Source of the DNA: Luidia sarsii
Lineage: Eukaryota > Echinodermata > Asteroidea > Paxillosida > Luidiidae
Length of the DNA stretch: 64,000 nt
Direction: 5' to 3'
Assembly (NCBI GenBank): GCA_949987565.1
Contig: OX465105.1
Span: 1,178,001-1,242,000, forward strand
Shown here piece by piece: positions 54,801-62,623 of this stretch; position 1 is the stretch's first letter, and every line of letters starts with the position of its first letter. The notes under the pieces were generated by a model, which saw only the letters and a program-made list of their open reading frames with translations, did no database searches and had not been told where the DNA came from. Position numbers and translations under genes: made by a program.

Positions 54801-56592
54801 TTCATCCGTCTGAGTGTCTACTGTGTATTCATACGAGGGGACGTTGATTCGCAGATTTTGCAGGTGATGGGCAGAGACATATTCCTTGCGTGTTCATATC
54901 GTATTACATTTTAGGTTTTGATTCTTGAAACTTGACTTGAAAGTAGCCCTAGGATTCCTCGAATGGCCTGAGTCAAAACATCTGAATTCGGGGTCAATTT
55001 CTATTCAAACATTTTCAGGAGAAGGGAGCGAGCCTACCTGTTTCTCTGAGCTGCCATTGTCCAGTCGCTGGCATTATGGTCGACGGCAGAGAGTAACTGA
55101 GTAGGAAGATAGGGTTTGCAAATTAATATTTCATTAAATATGATGCTGACAAGATTCAAATTTGCCCTAAGAAGAGTTTTAGGGTTCCTCTAACTACAAG
55201 TGTTAAAGTTACTGAGTTTGGAGAACATTTCTTTTGATGGTTTTCCACGGAAAGGCGACGACCCCTCATCCGTCTGAGTGTCAACTGTGTATTCATACGA
55301 GGGGACGTTCATTTGCAGATTTTGGAGGTGATGGGTAGAGATATATTCCTTGCGTGTTCATATCGTATTACATTTTAGGTTTTCATCCTTGAAAATTGTC
55401 TTGAAAGTAGCCCTAGGATTCCTCGAATGGCCTGAGTCAAAACATCTGAATTCGGAGTCAATTTCTATTCAAACATTTTCAGGAGAAGGGAGCGACCCTA
55501 CCTGTTTCTCTGAGCTGCCATTGTCCAGTCGCTGGCATTATGGTCGACGGCAGAGAGTAACTGAGTAGGAAGATAGGGTTTGCAAATTAATATTTCATTA
55601 AATATGATGCTGACGAGATTCAAATTTGCCCTAGGAAGAGGTCTAGGGTTCCTCTAAGGACAAGTGTTAAAGTTACTGAGTTTTGAGAACATTTCTTTTG
55701 ATGGTTTTCCACGGAAAGGCAACGACACTTCATCCGTCTGAGTGTCAACTGTGTATTCATACGAGCGGACGTTCATTCGCAGATTTTGCAGGTGATGGGC
55801 AGAGATATATTCCTTGCGTGTTCATATCGTATTACATTTTAGGTTTTCATCCTTGAAAATTGTCTTGAAAGTAGCCCTAGGATTCCTCGAATGGCCTGAG
55901 TCAAAACATCTGAATTCGGAGTCAATTTCTATTCAAACATTTTCAGGAGAAGGGAGCGACCCTACCTGTTTCTCTGAGCTGCCATTGTCCAGTCGCTGGC
56001 ATTATGGTCGACGGCAGAGAGTAACTGAGTAGGAATATAGGGTTTGCAAATTAATATTTCATTAAATATGATGCTAACGAGATTCAAATTTGCCCTAGGA
56101 AGAGGTCTGCGGTCCCTCTAACGACAAGTGTTAAAAATACTGAGTTTCGAGAACATTTCTTTTGATGATTTTCCACGGAAAGGCAACGACCTTTCATCTG
56201 TCTGAGTGTCAACTGTGTATTCATACGAGCGGACGTTGATTCGCAGATTTTGCAGGTGATGGGCAGAGACATATTCCTTGCGTGTTCATATCGTTTTACA
56301 TTTTAGGTTTTGATTCTTGAAACTTGGCTTGAAAGTAGCCCTAGGATTCCTCGAATGGACTGAGTCAAAACATCTGAATTCGGGGTCAAATTCTATTCAA
56401 ACATTTTCAGGAGAAGGGAGCGACCCTACCTGTTTCTCCGAGCTGCCATTGTCCAGTCGCTGGCATAATGGTCGACGACAGAGAGTGACTGAGTAAAAAG
56501 ATGGGGTTTGCAAATTAATATTTCATTAAATATGATGCTGACGAGATTCAAATTTACCCTAGGAAGAGGCCTAGGGTTCCTTGAATGACAAC
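51817..56592 (+). repeat. 464-bp satellite, block 8, distal edge (9 full monomers plus two partials)
   Basis: Monomers start at 52,052 and run to 56,227, with a last partial to about 56,592. The first three are the GTTAAC-type cluster. From about 53,444 the monomers are the most mutually divergent of the domain, with private forms such as GAGACATATTCC, CGAGGGGACG and GGTCTGCGGTCCCTC. This is what is usually seen at the edge of a satellite array, where homogenisation is weaker. Confidence 0.95.
52052..52515 (+). repeat. Hybrid monomer in the GTTAAC-type cluster
   Basis: Its left part matches the monomer at 41,089 (TTTTTATGCTTG, CTCCAGTGG). Its right part, from GCCATCGTCCAGTC and GACGGTAGACAG on, matches the monomer at 41,553. 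Block 8 therefore has three monomers where block 6 has four: one monomer was lost, or gained, by exchange inside this unit. Confidence 0.75.
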
Positions 56593-56712
56593 CCCAACCA
56601 TGAAAACCCAAACAATAACCGAAAAAACACCAAAAACCCAAACCCTAACCATAAAACCGCAAACCTTTATCACCAATATTAAACCCTAACCATTAACCCC
56701 CCCAAACCCTAT
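56592..56712 (-). repeat. Degenerate CCCTAA-like (telomere-like) tract
   Basis: Starts where satellite homology fades after GAATGACAA. The + strand is C-rich and A-rich with AACCCTAACC twice and many AACCC, CAACC and AAACC variants. On the - strand this reads as degenerate GGTTAGGGTT. Confidence 0.75.
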
Positions 56713-56724
56713 CGATATATAGGG
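56707..56724 (+). other. Inverted repeat at the C-rich to G-rich switch
   Basis: CCCTAT and ATAGGG pair as perfect 6-bp arms around CGATAT. The strand asymmetry flips exactly here: CCCTAA-like to the left, TTAGGG to the right. Confidence 0.7.
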
Positions 56725-56987
56725 GTATGGGTTAGGGTTTTTGTAAGGGTAAGGGTTAGGGTTAGGGTTAGGTTTAGGATTGGTGTATAAGGAAGGGTTA
56801 GGGTAAGGGTTAGGGTTAGGGTTAGGGTTAGGGTTAGGGTTTGGGTTTGGATTTGGGTTAGGGTTAGGGTTAGGGTTAGGGTAAGGGTTAGGGTTAGGGT
56901 TAGGGTTAGGGTTAGGGTTAGGGTTAGGGTTAGGGTAAGGGTTAGGGTTAGGGTTAGGGTTAGAATTAGGGTTAGGGTTAGGGTTAA
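56719..56987 (+). repeat. Interstitial TTAGGG telomere-like array
   Basis: About 27 exact TTAGGG hexamers with interspersed TAAGGG, TTTGGG, TTTAGG and TTAGAA variants. It ends in GGGTTAACC and passes directly into module-like sequence. TTAGGG is the telomere repeat of vertebrates and many other animals. Being bounded on both sides by other sequence, it is interstitial, not a chromosome end. Confidence 0.93.
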
Positions 56988-58095
56988 CCTTCAATAAGGA
57001 GGGAGCTCGTCTTTTTTGAGAAGAGCATAATAACAGTCGGCGGAGAGTAGCGGAAAGATAAAGTACACTTTGGAAGTTAATAATTATCTTTATCGAAATT
57101 TGGCTTCGAAAGAGACTTTGGAATAAGCTATTGACAAGTGTTAAAATTACTGAAATGGGTGGTCATCTTCTCAAACCTGCTCTATTCAATGGGGCGAGTT
57201 GTATAGATTTGCACCTGTATAGCTATGTACGTGGTAGCGTGGGCGAGTTACTGAGGTTTGCTTTTGCGTAGTTATTTGTGAAGTTGGATGTGTAGGGGCA
57301 ACCCTTGCGTCCGTCTCTATCCTTGTCATAACATCTTTCCTTTATGTTATAGGTGGGATTGGCCATTTAGTCAGATCTGTTCGGTTTCAAGATACGCGAA
57401 GACAAGGGTGAAAAGATTGTGCAAGAGCACCGCCAGCCTGTATTCTAGTCAACGGGTCTCACTGGATATACAGTTAGGTGGTCATCCTCTCATCAGACCT
57501 GTTCGGTCAAAAGATACGCAAGGACGAAGGTAAAATTATCCTACAAGAGCACAGTCCGTCTCTATTCTAGTCAACGGGTCTCGCTGAATATTCAAAGGTT
57601 AGGTGGTTATCATCGCAGACCTGTTCGGTCCAAAGATACACAAGGACAAGAGTAAAATGGTTCTACAAGTGCACCGTGCGTGTCTATTCAAGTCAACAGG
57701 TCTCGCTAGATATTCAAAGGTTAGGTGGTCATCCTCTCAGACATACGCAGCGATACGCGTGACAGCGTCTGGTGAACATGGGGCGATTTGTTTAGATTTG
57801 CACCTGTATAGCCATTTGCATGGTAGCGTGGCGGGAACATGGGGCGACTTACTTAAGTTTGCTTTTGCGTAAGCATAAGTAACGCCGTAGAATAGCTCGA
57901 AAGAAAAATTAAATTAGCAAGTTAATATCTCCATCTATTTCAAATCGACGAAGCTAAAACTTTGCCTGCAGAGAGCCCTGAGAATAAGCTGTCACTGATA
58001 TCGCACATGTTAAAATGATTTTATCATCACGCAAAGGGAACTATCCTTCATGACTGGGGAAGTTTGTGAGTACATGTGTGTCAGGAGGGTAGCAC
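56985..58095 (+). repeat. Diverged, longer copy of the embedded module
   Basis: It begins like every module (TTCAATAAGGAGGGAGCTCG) but keeps about 185 bp (57,080-57,265) and about 70-110 bp (57,905-57,980) that the seven young modules lack. The retained parts read as satellite half-repeats (GTCGGCGGAGAGTAGC, then GACAAGTGTTAAAATTACTG). Sub-repeats of 122 bp are anchored at 57,375, 57,497 and 57,619, with a truncated one near 57,735. It is probably close to the ancestor of the module. Confidence 0.85.
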
Positions 58096-58740
58096 ATGAT
58101 TGTCGGCATAGAGTAGCTGGAATGAAAAATGCACTAGGCAAGTTAATATCTCCGTCAATTTTAAATCTACGAAGCTAAAAGTTTGCCTGCAGATAGCCTT
58201 GGAAAAAGCTATCGACTTGTGTTAAAATTACTGAAATCGCACATGTTTAGATGATTTCATGATCACGCAAAGGGAACTGACACTCATGACTGAGGAAGTG
58301 ACGTTGAACGTGTTGTGGCAACCCTTGCGCTATGTATCCTACACAGAGAAGACAAAATTATTCTACAAGTTCATCGTCCGCCTCTATTCTTGTCATAATA
58401 TCTTCCCTGTATGTTCTAGGGGGATTGGCCATTCAGACAGATCTGTTCGGTTTCAAGATACGCGAAGACAAGGGTGAAAAGATTGTGCAAGAGCACTGCC
58501 CGCCTGTCAAGGGCTCTCACTGGATATACAAAGGTTAGGTGGTCATCCTCTCAGACCTGTTCGATCCAAAGTTACGCAAGGACAATATTAAACTGGTTCT
58601 ACAAGAGTACCGTCCGCCTCTATTCTAGGGAACGGGTCTCGGTAGAAATTCAAATGTAGGGGGGCAATCCCCTGAGGCCTGTTCGGTCTAAAGACACACA
58701 AGGTCAATAGTGAAAGGATTCTACAGGAGAAATTTTGGGT
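58096..58740 (+). repeat. Second diverged module fragment
   Basis: A half-repeat relic (GATTGTCGGCATAGAGTAGC, then TGTGTTAAAATTACTG) leads into ACGTTGAACGTG, CCTTGCGCTATGTATCCT and sub-repeats anchored at 58,441, 58,555 and 58,677, the same order as in the modules. It fades after 58,740. Short ORFs here overlap in several frames and are not called. Confidence 0.8.
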
Positions 58741-58969
58741 TTTGTATTTTTAAATAAAAGATTTGTGTTGGACTATTTATGTCAAGAATTTTTCGGTTCA
58801 AGTGCGTAAGATAACATTTATTTTTTCAGGGTTCTGTTTGTGTTGCGCAACTCGTAAATAGAGCAGGGTGAGGAGAGACGATAGTGGTTTAACGTCTTTG
58901 TTTGTTCGCCAGTTGAGGGCGCCTGACCACTTTCGTGGATGGATGGCTGCACATTTTAACTATGAACAT
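58741..58969. other. Single-copy spacer, nothing recognised
   Basis: An AT-rich start followed by mixed sequence; no repeat, RNA gene or credible exon seen. Confidence 0.5.
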
Positions 58970-59098
58970 CGAGATATATAACAGGACCGACATATGACAC
59001 TTAACCACCGGTCGTTGAGCCATGCTGGTACCCCGTAAATTGTGTGGGGACTATAAAATGACGTGTTTTGTAAACCAGCGTAGGTTAGGCTTAGGGGG

Positions 59099-59238
59099 GC
59101 GTTACGGTTAGGGTTATGGTTACGGTTAGAGTTACAGTTCGGGTTGGGTTAGCGTTACTGATAGAGTTAGGATTAGGATTAGGGTTAGGTTCAGGATTAG
59201 GGTTGTTAGGGTTAGGATTAGGATAAGGGTTAGGGTTG
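59099..59238 (+). repeat. Degenerate TTAGGG-like repeats inside an inverted-repeat element
   Basis: Runs of GTTAGGG, GGTTACGGTTAGGG, GATTAGGATTAGG and GGGTTGTTAGGG. Much more diverged than 56,719-56,987. It may be telomere-derived or a simple repeat internal to the element. Confidence 0.7.
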
Positions 59239-59268
59239 TTTCGTGCTTGTGCCTGTAACTACCTGAGA

Positions 59269-59304
59269 AATGAATGAATGAATGAATGAATGAATGAATG
59301 AATG
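59269..59304 (+). repeat. (AATG)9 microsatellite
   Basis: Nine exact AATG tetranucleotides, directly to the right of the telomere-like tract. Confidence 0.95.
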
Positions 59305-59408
59305 GGGGAGGCCCCAGCCAACCTGGCTTCGCGCATGCGCACTTATAGCTTAGCCACGGTGGTTAAGTGGCATACGTCGCAATGCTTATATGCCTCGAAC
59401 ATCTGAAC

Positions 59409-59828
59409 CGTGAAAATGTCATTTCGCCGTGAAACTAAAAAAGTCACTGTGATTTCACGGTTCATTTTACAGTGAATTCACTGTGAAAAAACGGCTCTCT
59501 GTCCTGGTAAGGACATCATCATGTCACTAAAGTGACCGTGAGAAAACATTGAATATCTAGGATGGCAAGCTACAGCCTTGAAGGGTGACTAATTCAATTA
59601 CAAGTAGGGCCCCCAGCCCCCATAGAGGTACTGTATGGTGTCCTTGTAACTGTCACGCCAAGATACTTCGAAACAGCCTCTATAGCCATTTACCACCAGG
59701 AACGTGACCTTGGAGACCACTGGTGAAAATGCCATGAAAAGGCTGTGAAAACTACTGGCTAACTGTGTTCCATGAATCAGGGGTGTAAACACCTTGATTT
59801 TTTTTCACCGCTAAATGACATTTTCACC
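59409..59828. mobile_element. Foldback element with 26-bp inverted ends rich in CGTGAAA
   Basis: The left end 59,409-59,434 and the right end 59,803-59,828 share GTGAAAATGTCATTT in inverted orientation with three mismatches over 26 bp; weaker inverted similarity continues inward. TTTCACGG and CCGTGAAA recur through the left part. No transposase. It begins 11 bp after the preceding element, so the two may be nested or adjacent insertions. Confidence 0.55.
59469..59484. other. Perfect 16-bp palindrome
   Basis: ACAGTGAATTCACTGT equals its own reverse complement. It is flanked by TTTCACGG and TGAAAAAACGG, which add imperfect dyad symmetry. Confidence 0.9.
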
Positions 59829-60455
59829 CCGTTTTCACGGCTTAGAAGTTCATAGCGTTTTGGGGATGTGGTTTTTTTTCTGGTGCAATTATTAGAAAAT
59901 CTAATCATGTAAGGGCACAAAAATTGAAAATAATCTGAGAGGTAAAGGTCAAAACTACAAATTTCAGAACTGAGAAACTGTTGGGTGTGGGATAATTGGC
60001 TTTAAAAGAGTGTGTTTTTGCACCCCTATGGTCTTTTCTTGAGGATTGAAGAATTATTTACACTTGCAAGTTAAACATGGCCTGTCAGCAAGTGAACCGA
60101 CACTACTGACTTACACAGTCTAGACAGACAAGATTTCCTTTGGAAGTTAATTTCCGCATGAATACGTCATTAATCGGCCGGGAAATGACACTTACGGACA
60201 AGCATTGGACAATCTTACATTGCAAGGCAAAGGGACTGAACCCACAGGTTTGTGTTTGTGCAATGAACGGTCTAGGATGACTGGACAGTAAGAAATGCTG
60301 TGCAAGATATCTCATCCAGAATTATTTATATAAGTTCAAGGCGCTAATTTACATGGAAATGACCCCTTGGTTCTTTTAACGAAAGGTAACAACAAGTCAA
60401 GTTTGTATTTAGACATCATTTTACGTGGCCTTAATGTGTAGGTAATGCGAACGTA
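59829..60455. other. Flank without recognised gene
   Basis: Mixed sequence. A stretch near 60,360-60,400 (CCTTGGTTCTTTTAACG) is weakly similar to the satellite half-repeat. Small ORFs on both strands show no domain or codon pattern that supports a gene. Confidence 0.4.
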
Positions 60456-60622
60456 TTAGCAGACATTGATCGGATCAGAGTGACCGGAAAGAAGGTTACG
60501 CTTTGAAAATTGGTATTTATGTCATTAAATGTTAAGATTATTGGCAGCGGAGAAAAATCTCTTGGGTTCCTATCAGGAATGGTGGTAAAACTGCTGAGTT
60601 TCTGGAACACGCCTTGTTATAC
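60456..60622 (+). repeat. Relic satellite half-repeat
   Basis: In satellite order it reads AGAGTGACCGGAAAG, GCTTTGAAAATTGGTATT, TGTCATTAAATGTTAAG, CTTGGGTTCCTATCAGG, GTGGTAAAACTGCTGAGTTT and GGAACAC, against satellite AGAGTGACTGAGCAGAAAG, GGTTTGGAAATTAATAT, CATTAAATATTATG, CTAGGGTTCTTCTAAC, GTGTTAAAGTTACTGAGTTT and GGAGAACAT. It is heavily diverged, so it is old. Confidence 0.7.
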
Positions 60623-60704
60623 ATTTTAAGGGAATTTAGGGGAGTTCATGGTTGCGGAGGGAATGCGAGTGCCAACAAGTGGGACATAGGCCCAGTGGTG
60701 TACT

Positions 60705-60795
60705 AGTGGCGGTCTTCTACGACAAGTAGTGAAAGTTCTCACTGAGAATATCTCTGTTCATACCTTTCAAGACAAATAGTGTTGGTTTATGCTTG
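60705..60795 (+). repeat. Relic half-repeat interrupted by an inverted-repeat element
   Basis: GGTCTTCTACGACAAGTAGT and GAAAGTTCTCACTGAGAA match satellite CTTCTAACGACAAGTGTTAAAG and TTACTGAG. The match stops at the element that begins at 60,796. Confidence 0.5.
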
Positions 60796-61167
60796 CCGGT
60801 GTCCTGCCAAAAAGTGTCCCTGCCAAATACTGTCCGCTCATTAGCATACTGATCGCTGATTGGTTAGCGTTAGGACTAGGATTAGGGTCGTTAGGGTTTG
60901 GATTAGAATTAGGATTGGGATTAGGATTAGGGTTAGGATTAGGGTTGTTTGGGTTAGGGTTAGTGTTACGGTTACAGTTAGGGTCCAACGGTACCAAAGT
61001 GCCCAACGTTGCGTGTGTTAGGCCAGCAACCATACACAATGCGTGTGTAGTGCGCAACCATACCCCAACCACGGTGGTTGAATGTCATACGTATTGGACC
61101 AATCAGCGATCCGTATGCTAATGAGTGGACGCTATTTGGCAGGGGACACTATTTGGCATGACACCGG
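60796..61167. mobile_element. MITE-like element with 70-bp terminal inverted repeats
   Basis: The left terminus (60,796-60,864) and right terminus (61,098-61,167) are inverted copies with about six mismatches and one 1-bp gap, starting CCGGTGTC. Within each terminus TGCCAAA..AGTGTCC occurs twice in tandem. The interior holds degenerate TTAGGG-like DNA and the motif AACCACGGTGGTTGAATGTC, which recalls the right end of the element at 58,970-59,397. The length of 372 bp and absence of coding sequence fit a non-autonomous DNA transposon. No clear target-site duplication is visible. The Pro-Asn and Leu-Gly repeat ORFs across it are artefacts of the repeat. Confidence 0.8.
60868..60991 (+). repeat. 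Degenerate TTAGGG-like repeats inside the MITE-like element
   Basis: GGATTAGG, GGGTTAGG and GATTAGAATTAGG variants, two GTTAGGGTT-type matches, then GTTACGGTTACAGTTAGGG. The pattern and degree of decay resemble 59,099-59,238. Confidence 0.75.
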
Positions 61168-61300
61168 GGCTGTAAAGACTACGGCGCTGAACATTGGCTT
61201 GGAAATAGTCCTTCATTGGGTTCCTTTGACGGCAAGCGGTTAAACGTTTGATCTCGGAGAACATTTCAATCCGTGCCTTTTGAAGAAGGGAGCACAACAA
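61168..61300 (+). repeat. Relic half-repeat right of the MITE-like element
   Basis: GAACATTGGCTTGGAAATAG, GGGTTCCTTTGACGGCAAG, GGTTAAACGTTTGATCTCGG, AGAACATTTC and TTTTGAAGAAGGGAGC follow satellite GAAACTTGGCTTGAAAGTAG, GGTTCCTCTAACGACAAG, GTTAAAGTTACTGAGTTTGG, AGAACATTTC and CAGGAGAAGGGAGC. It mixes features of both monomer halves, which supports a single ancestral half-unit. Confidence 0.65.
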
Positions 61301-61780
61301 GCTCCGGAGCGTATAGCGTGTGTATGTGGACGGGTATTATAATGAACTGCTTATACAGGTTGCAAGAAACGGGCACGAGTGCATGGAGTCATGGGTTACG
61401 AGTGCTTGTAGATTGGCAGAGTGAATAGTGACGGAACAGAAACAAGATTTCACCCGCTCCTGACAAGGTAATTTGTAAAGGTTTCTATATAGCAGTTAGG
61501 TCGACAGCCAGACAGATGATATAATTTTTAAGGTTCCAGCATGGAAAGAGTTTCATGCATTCCTTACGTGTGTAACTACAGCCTAGAACACTTTCTAGAA
61601 AAAGCCACGAGAGTTTGGCAATATTTTAGTTTAGTCCCTCATCATAAAAGTAGGGAACAAAACCTTAACCCAAAATACACCACCAGTTCATATCAATAGC
61701 CTGGCACAACCACTTGCGCAAACAAAAATTAAAGAATTCTCCAAAATCATGATTTTGTGTCGCGCGTATGTTTTTTTTTT
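61301..61780. other. Single-copy flank, nothing recognised
   Basis: Mixed sequence with a poly-T run at 61,771-61,780. The 12-mer TAGTCCCTCATC at 61,632 recurs as a direct repeat at 61,975, enclosing the inverted repeats listed next; no long terminal repeats are apparent. Confidence 0.4.
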
Positions 61781-61810
61781 ATTATCAATCAATATTTTTG
61801 ATTGATTAAT
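61781..61810. other. AT-rich hairpin
   Basis: TCAATCAA (61,785-61,792) and TTGATTGA (61,798-61,805) are perfect arms around TATTT; the outer bases ATTA and TTAAT extend it imperfectly. Confidence 0.75.
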
Positions 61811-61813
61811 ATG

Positions 61814-61940
61814 TTTAAGTTAGATTCGTCGTGTTGAGTGCACATGTGTCGCGTGTTACTGCACGTAAAGTTCGTGCAGTAACATGAGACACACTCAACA
61901 TCGATTATTCTATTTACAAACATGACCAATCTAGCTTAAA
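61814..61940. mobile_element. Long imperfect inverted repeat (foldback-like)
   Basis: The outer arms TTTAAGTTAGATTCGTC (61,814) and GACCAATCTAGCTTAAA (ending 61,940), and the inner arms from GTTGAGTG (61,833) with GTTACTGCACG to its inverted match CGTGCAGTAAC with ACTCAAC (ending 61,899), fold into one long stem. A 16-17 nt extra segment lies on the right arm. It may be a short MITE or a transcribed hairpin; the sequence does not decide. Confidence 0.65.
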
Positions 61941-62593
61941 AAATGAGTCCTTAGTAATAATCTACCTTAAGAAGTAGTCCCTCATCTCGCCTCTTCCGCA
62001 GGGTTCCATCTGGCGGTGTATTTCTCTTGTTCGATGCCTATTAGGCTTAGACTCAGCTCAGTGGACACGCACGGAAGATCTGACCACGCCCCGAGTAGTA
62101 TGGTGACGCACGGTCTCGTTCTGCAATCCTATCGGAGAAAACGGAAGCCAGACGAGGTCAAAACACAAGGGAACATTCTCTCTTTGGGCAATTCAAACGC
62201 AACCCTCGTACTAAGACTAAGAATTCAACTGAGTTTGGCGGGCGTGTTGGAATCCAACCTACAATACAAGGAATATCGATGTGCGTCACTTGCCATATAA
62301 TCGCACACGGGCTAATGGAAACACTGTGCAGTGTTTAATGTCTTAGGAATCTGGAGTATGAGCACAGTGCGCCCGACCGCAACATGAAGTAAAAGTATTA
62401 TGGCGTGGAAGGCCTGACACTATTCATGCTTTTCAGGTAAAGTGTGGTGGTCTGTGGTTAAGATATGCTGGTTTGCCTATCTTATTTAAAAGTGTCTAAA
62501 ACGGTGAATGTAGACCCTAACATACACTGAGAGATGTGAAATATATAACTTCAGAGCCCTGCCTCGATTAAGGTGCGCTAATTTATAATAGAG
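61941..62593. other. Flank without convincing gene
   Basis: A 94-codon frame at 62,016-62,300 begins at GTG and follows an acceptor-like CTCTTCCGCAG (61,991-62,001). It could be an internal exon, but the translation shows no recognisable domain, so no CDS is called. Confidence 0.35.
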
Positions 62594-62623
62594 TTTATTT
62601 CAATATTTTAATATTGAAATAAA
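62594..62623. other. Perfect AT-rich palindrome, 14-bp arms
   Basis: TTTATTTCAATATT and AATATTGAAATAAA are exact inverted arms separated by TT. No T-run or GC stem suggests a terminator; it is a possible cruciform or foldback relic. Confidence 0.9.

Larger units (their letters stand above)
58970..59397. mobile_element. MITE-like element with 41-bp inverted ends and telomere-like interior
   Basis: The left end (58,970-59,010) and the right end (59,357-59,397) are inverted copies. The inner 23 bp, from CGAC to CACCG, differ at two positions; the outer part shares CGAG and ATATAA. The interior has degenerate TTAGGG-like DNA (59,099-59,238) and an AATG microsatellite. There is no coding capacity for a transposase, so it would be non-autonomous. 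I could not define a target-site duplication. Confidence 0.65.

Noticed and set aside
1..56592. CRISPR array
   Set aside because: The repeated unit is 464 bp with no alternation of short identical repeats and unique spacers, no cas genes, and the context is eukaryotic.
1..56592. CENP-B box in the monomer
   Set aside because: I looked for the TTCGTTGG and CGGGA core spacing and did not see it in the consensus; centromere identity therefore has no motif support here.
56592..56987. Head-to-head telomere fusion
   Set aside because: A fusion of two chromosome ends would read TTAGGG then CCCTAA on one strand; here the order is reversed.
56686..56994. Asn-Pro repeat protein on the minus strand
   Set aside because: It is the direct translation of CCCTAA repeats; low complexity and no gene context.
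60767..61121. Asn-Pro or Leu-Gly rich frames on both strands
   Set aside because: Translations of the degenerate TTAGGG-like interior and termini of the MITE-like element.
62016..62300. 94-codon open frame
   Set aside because: It begins at GTG and has no recognisable domain; an acceptor-like site upstream is not enough to call an exon.
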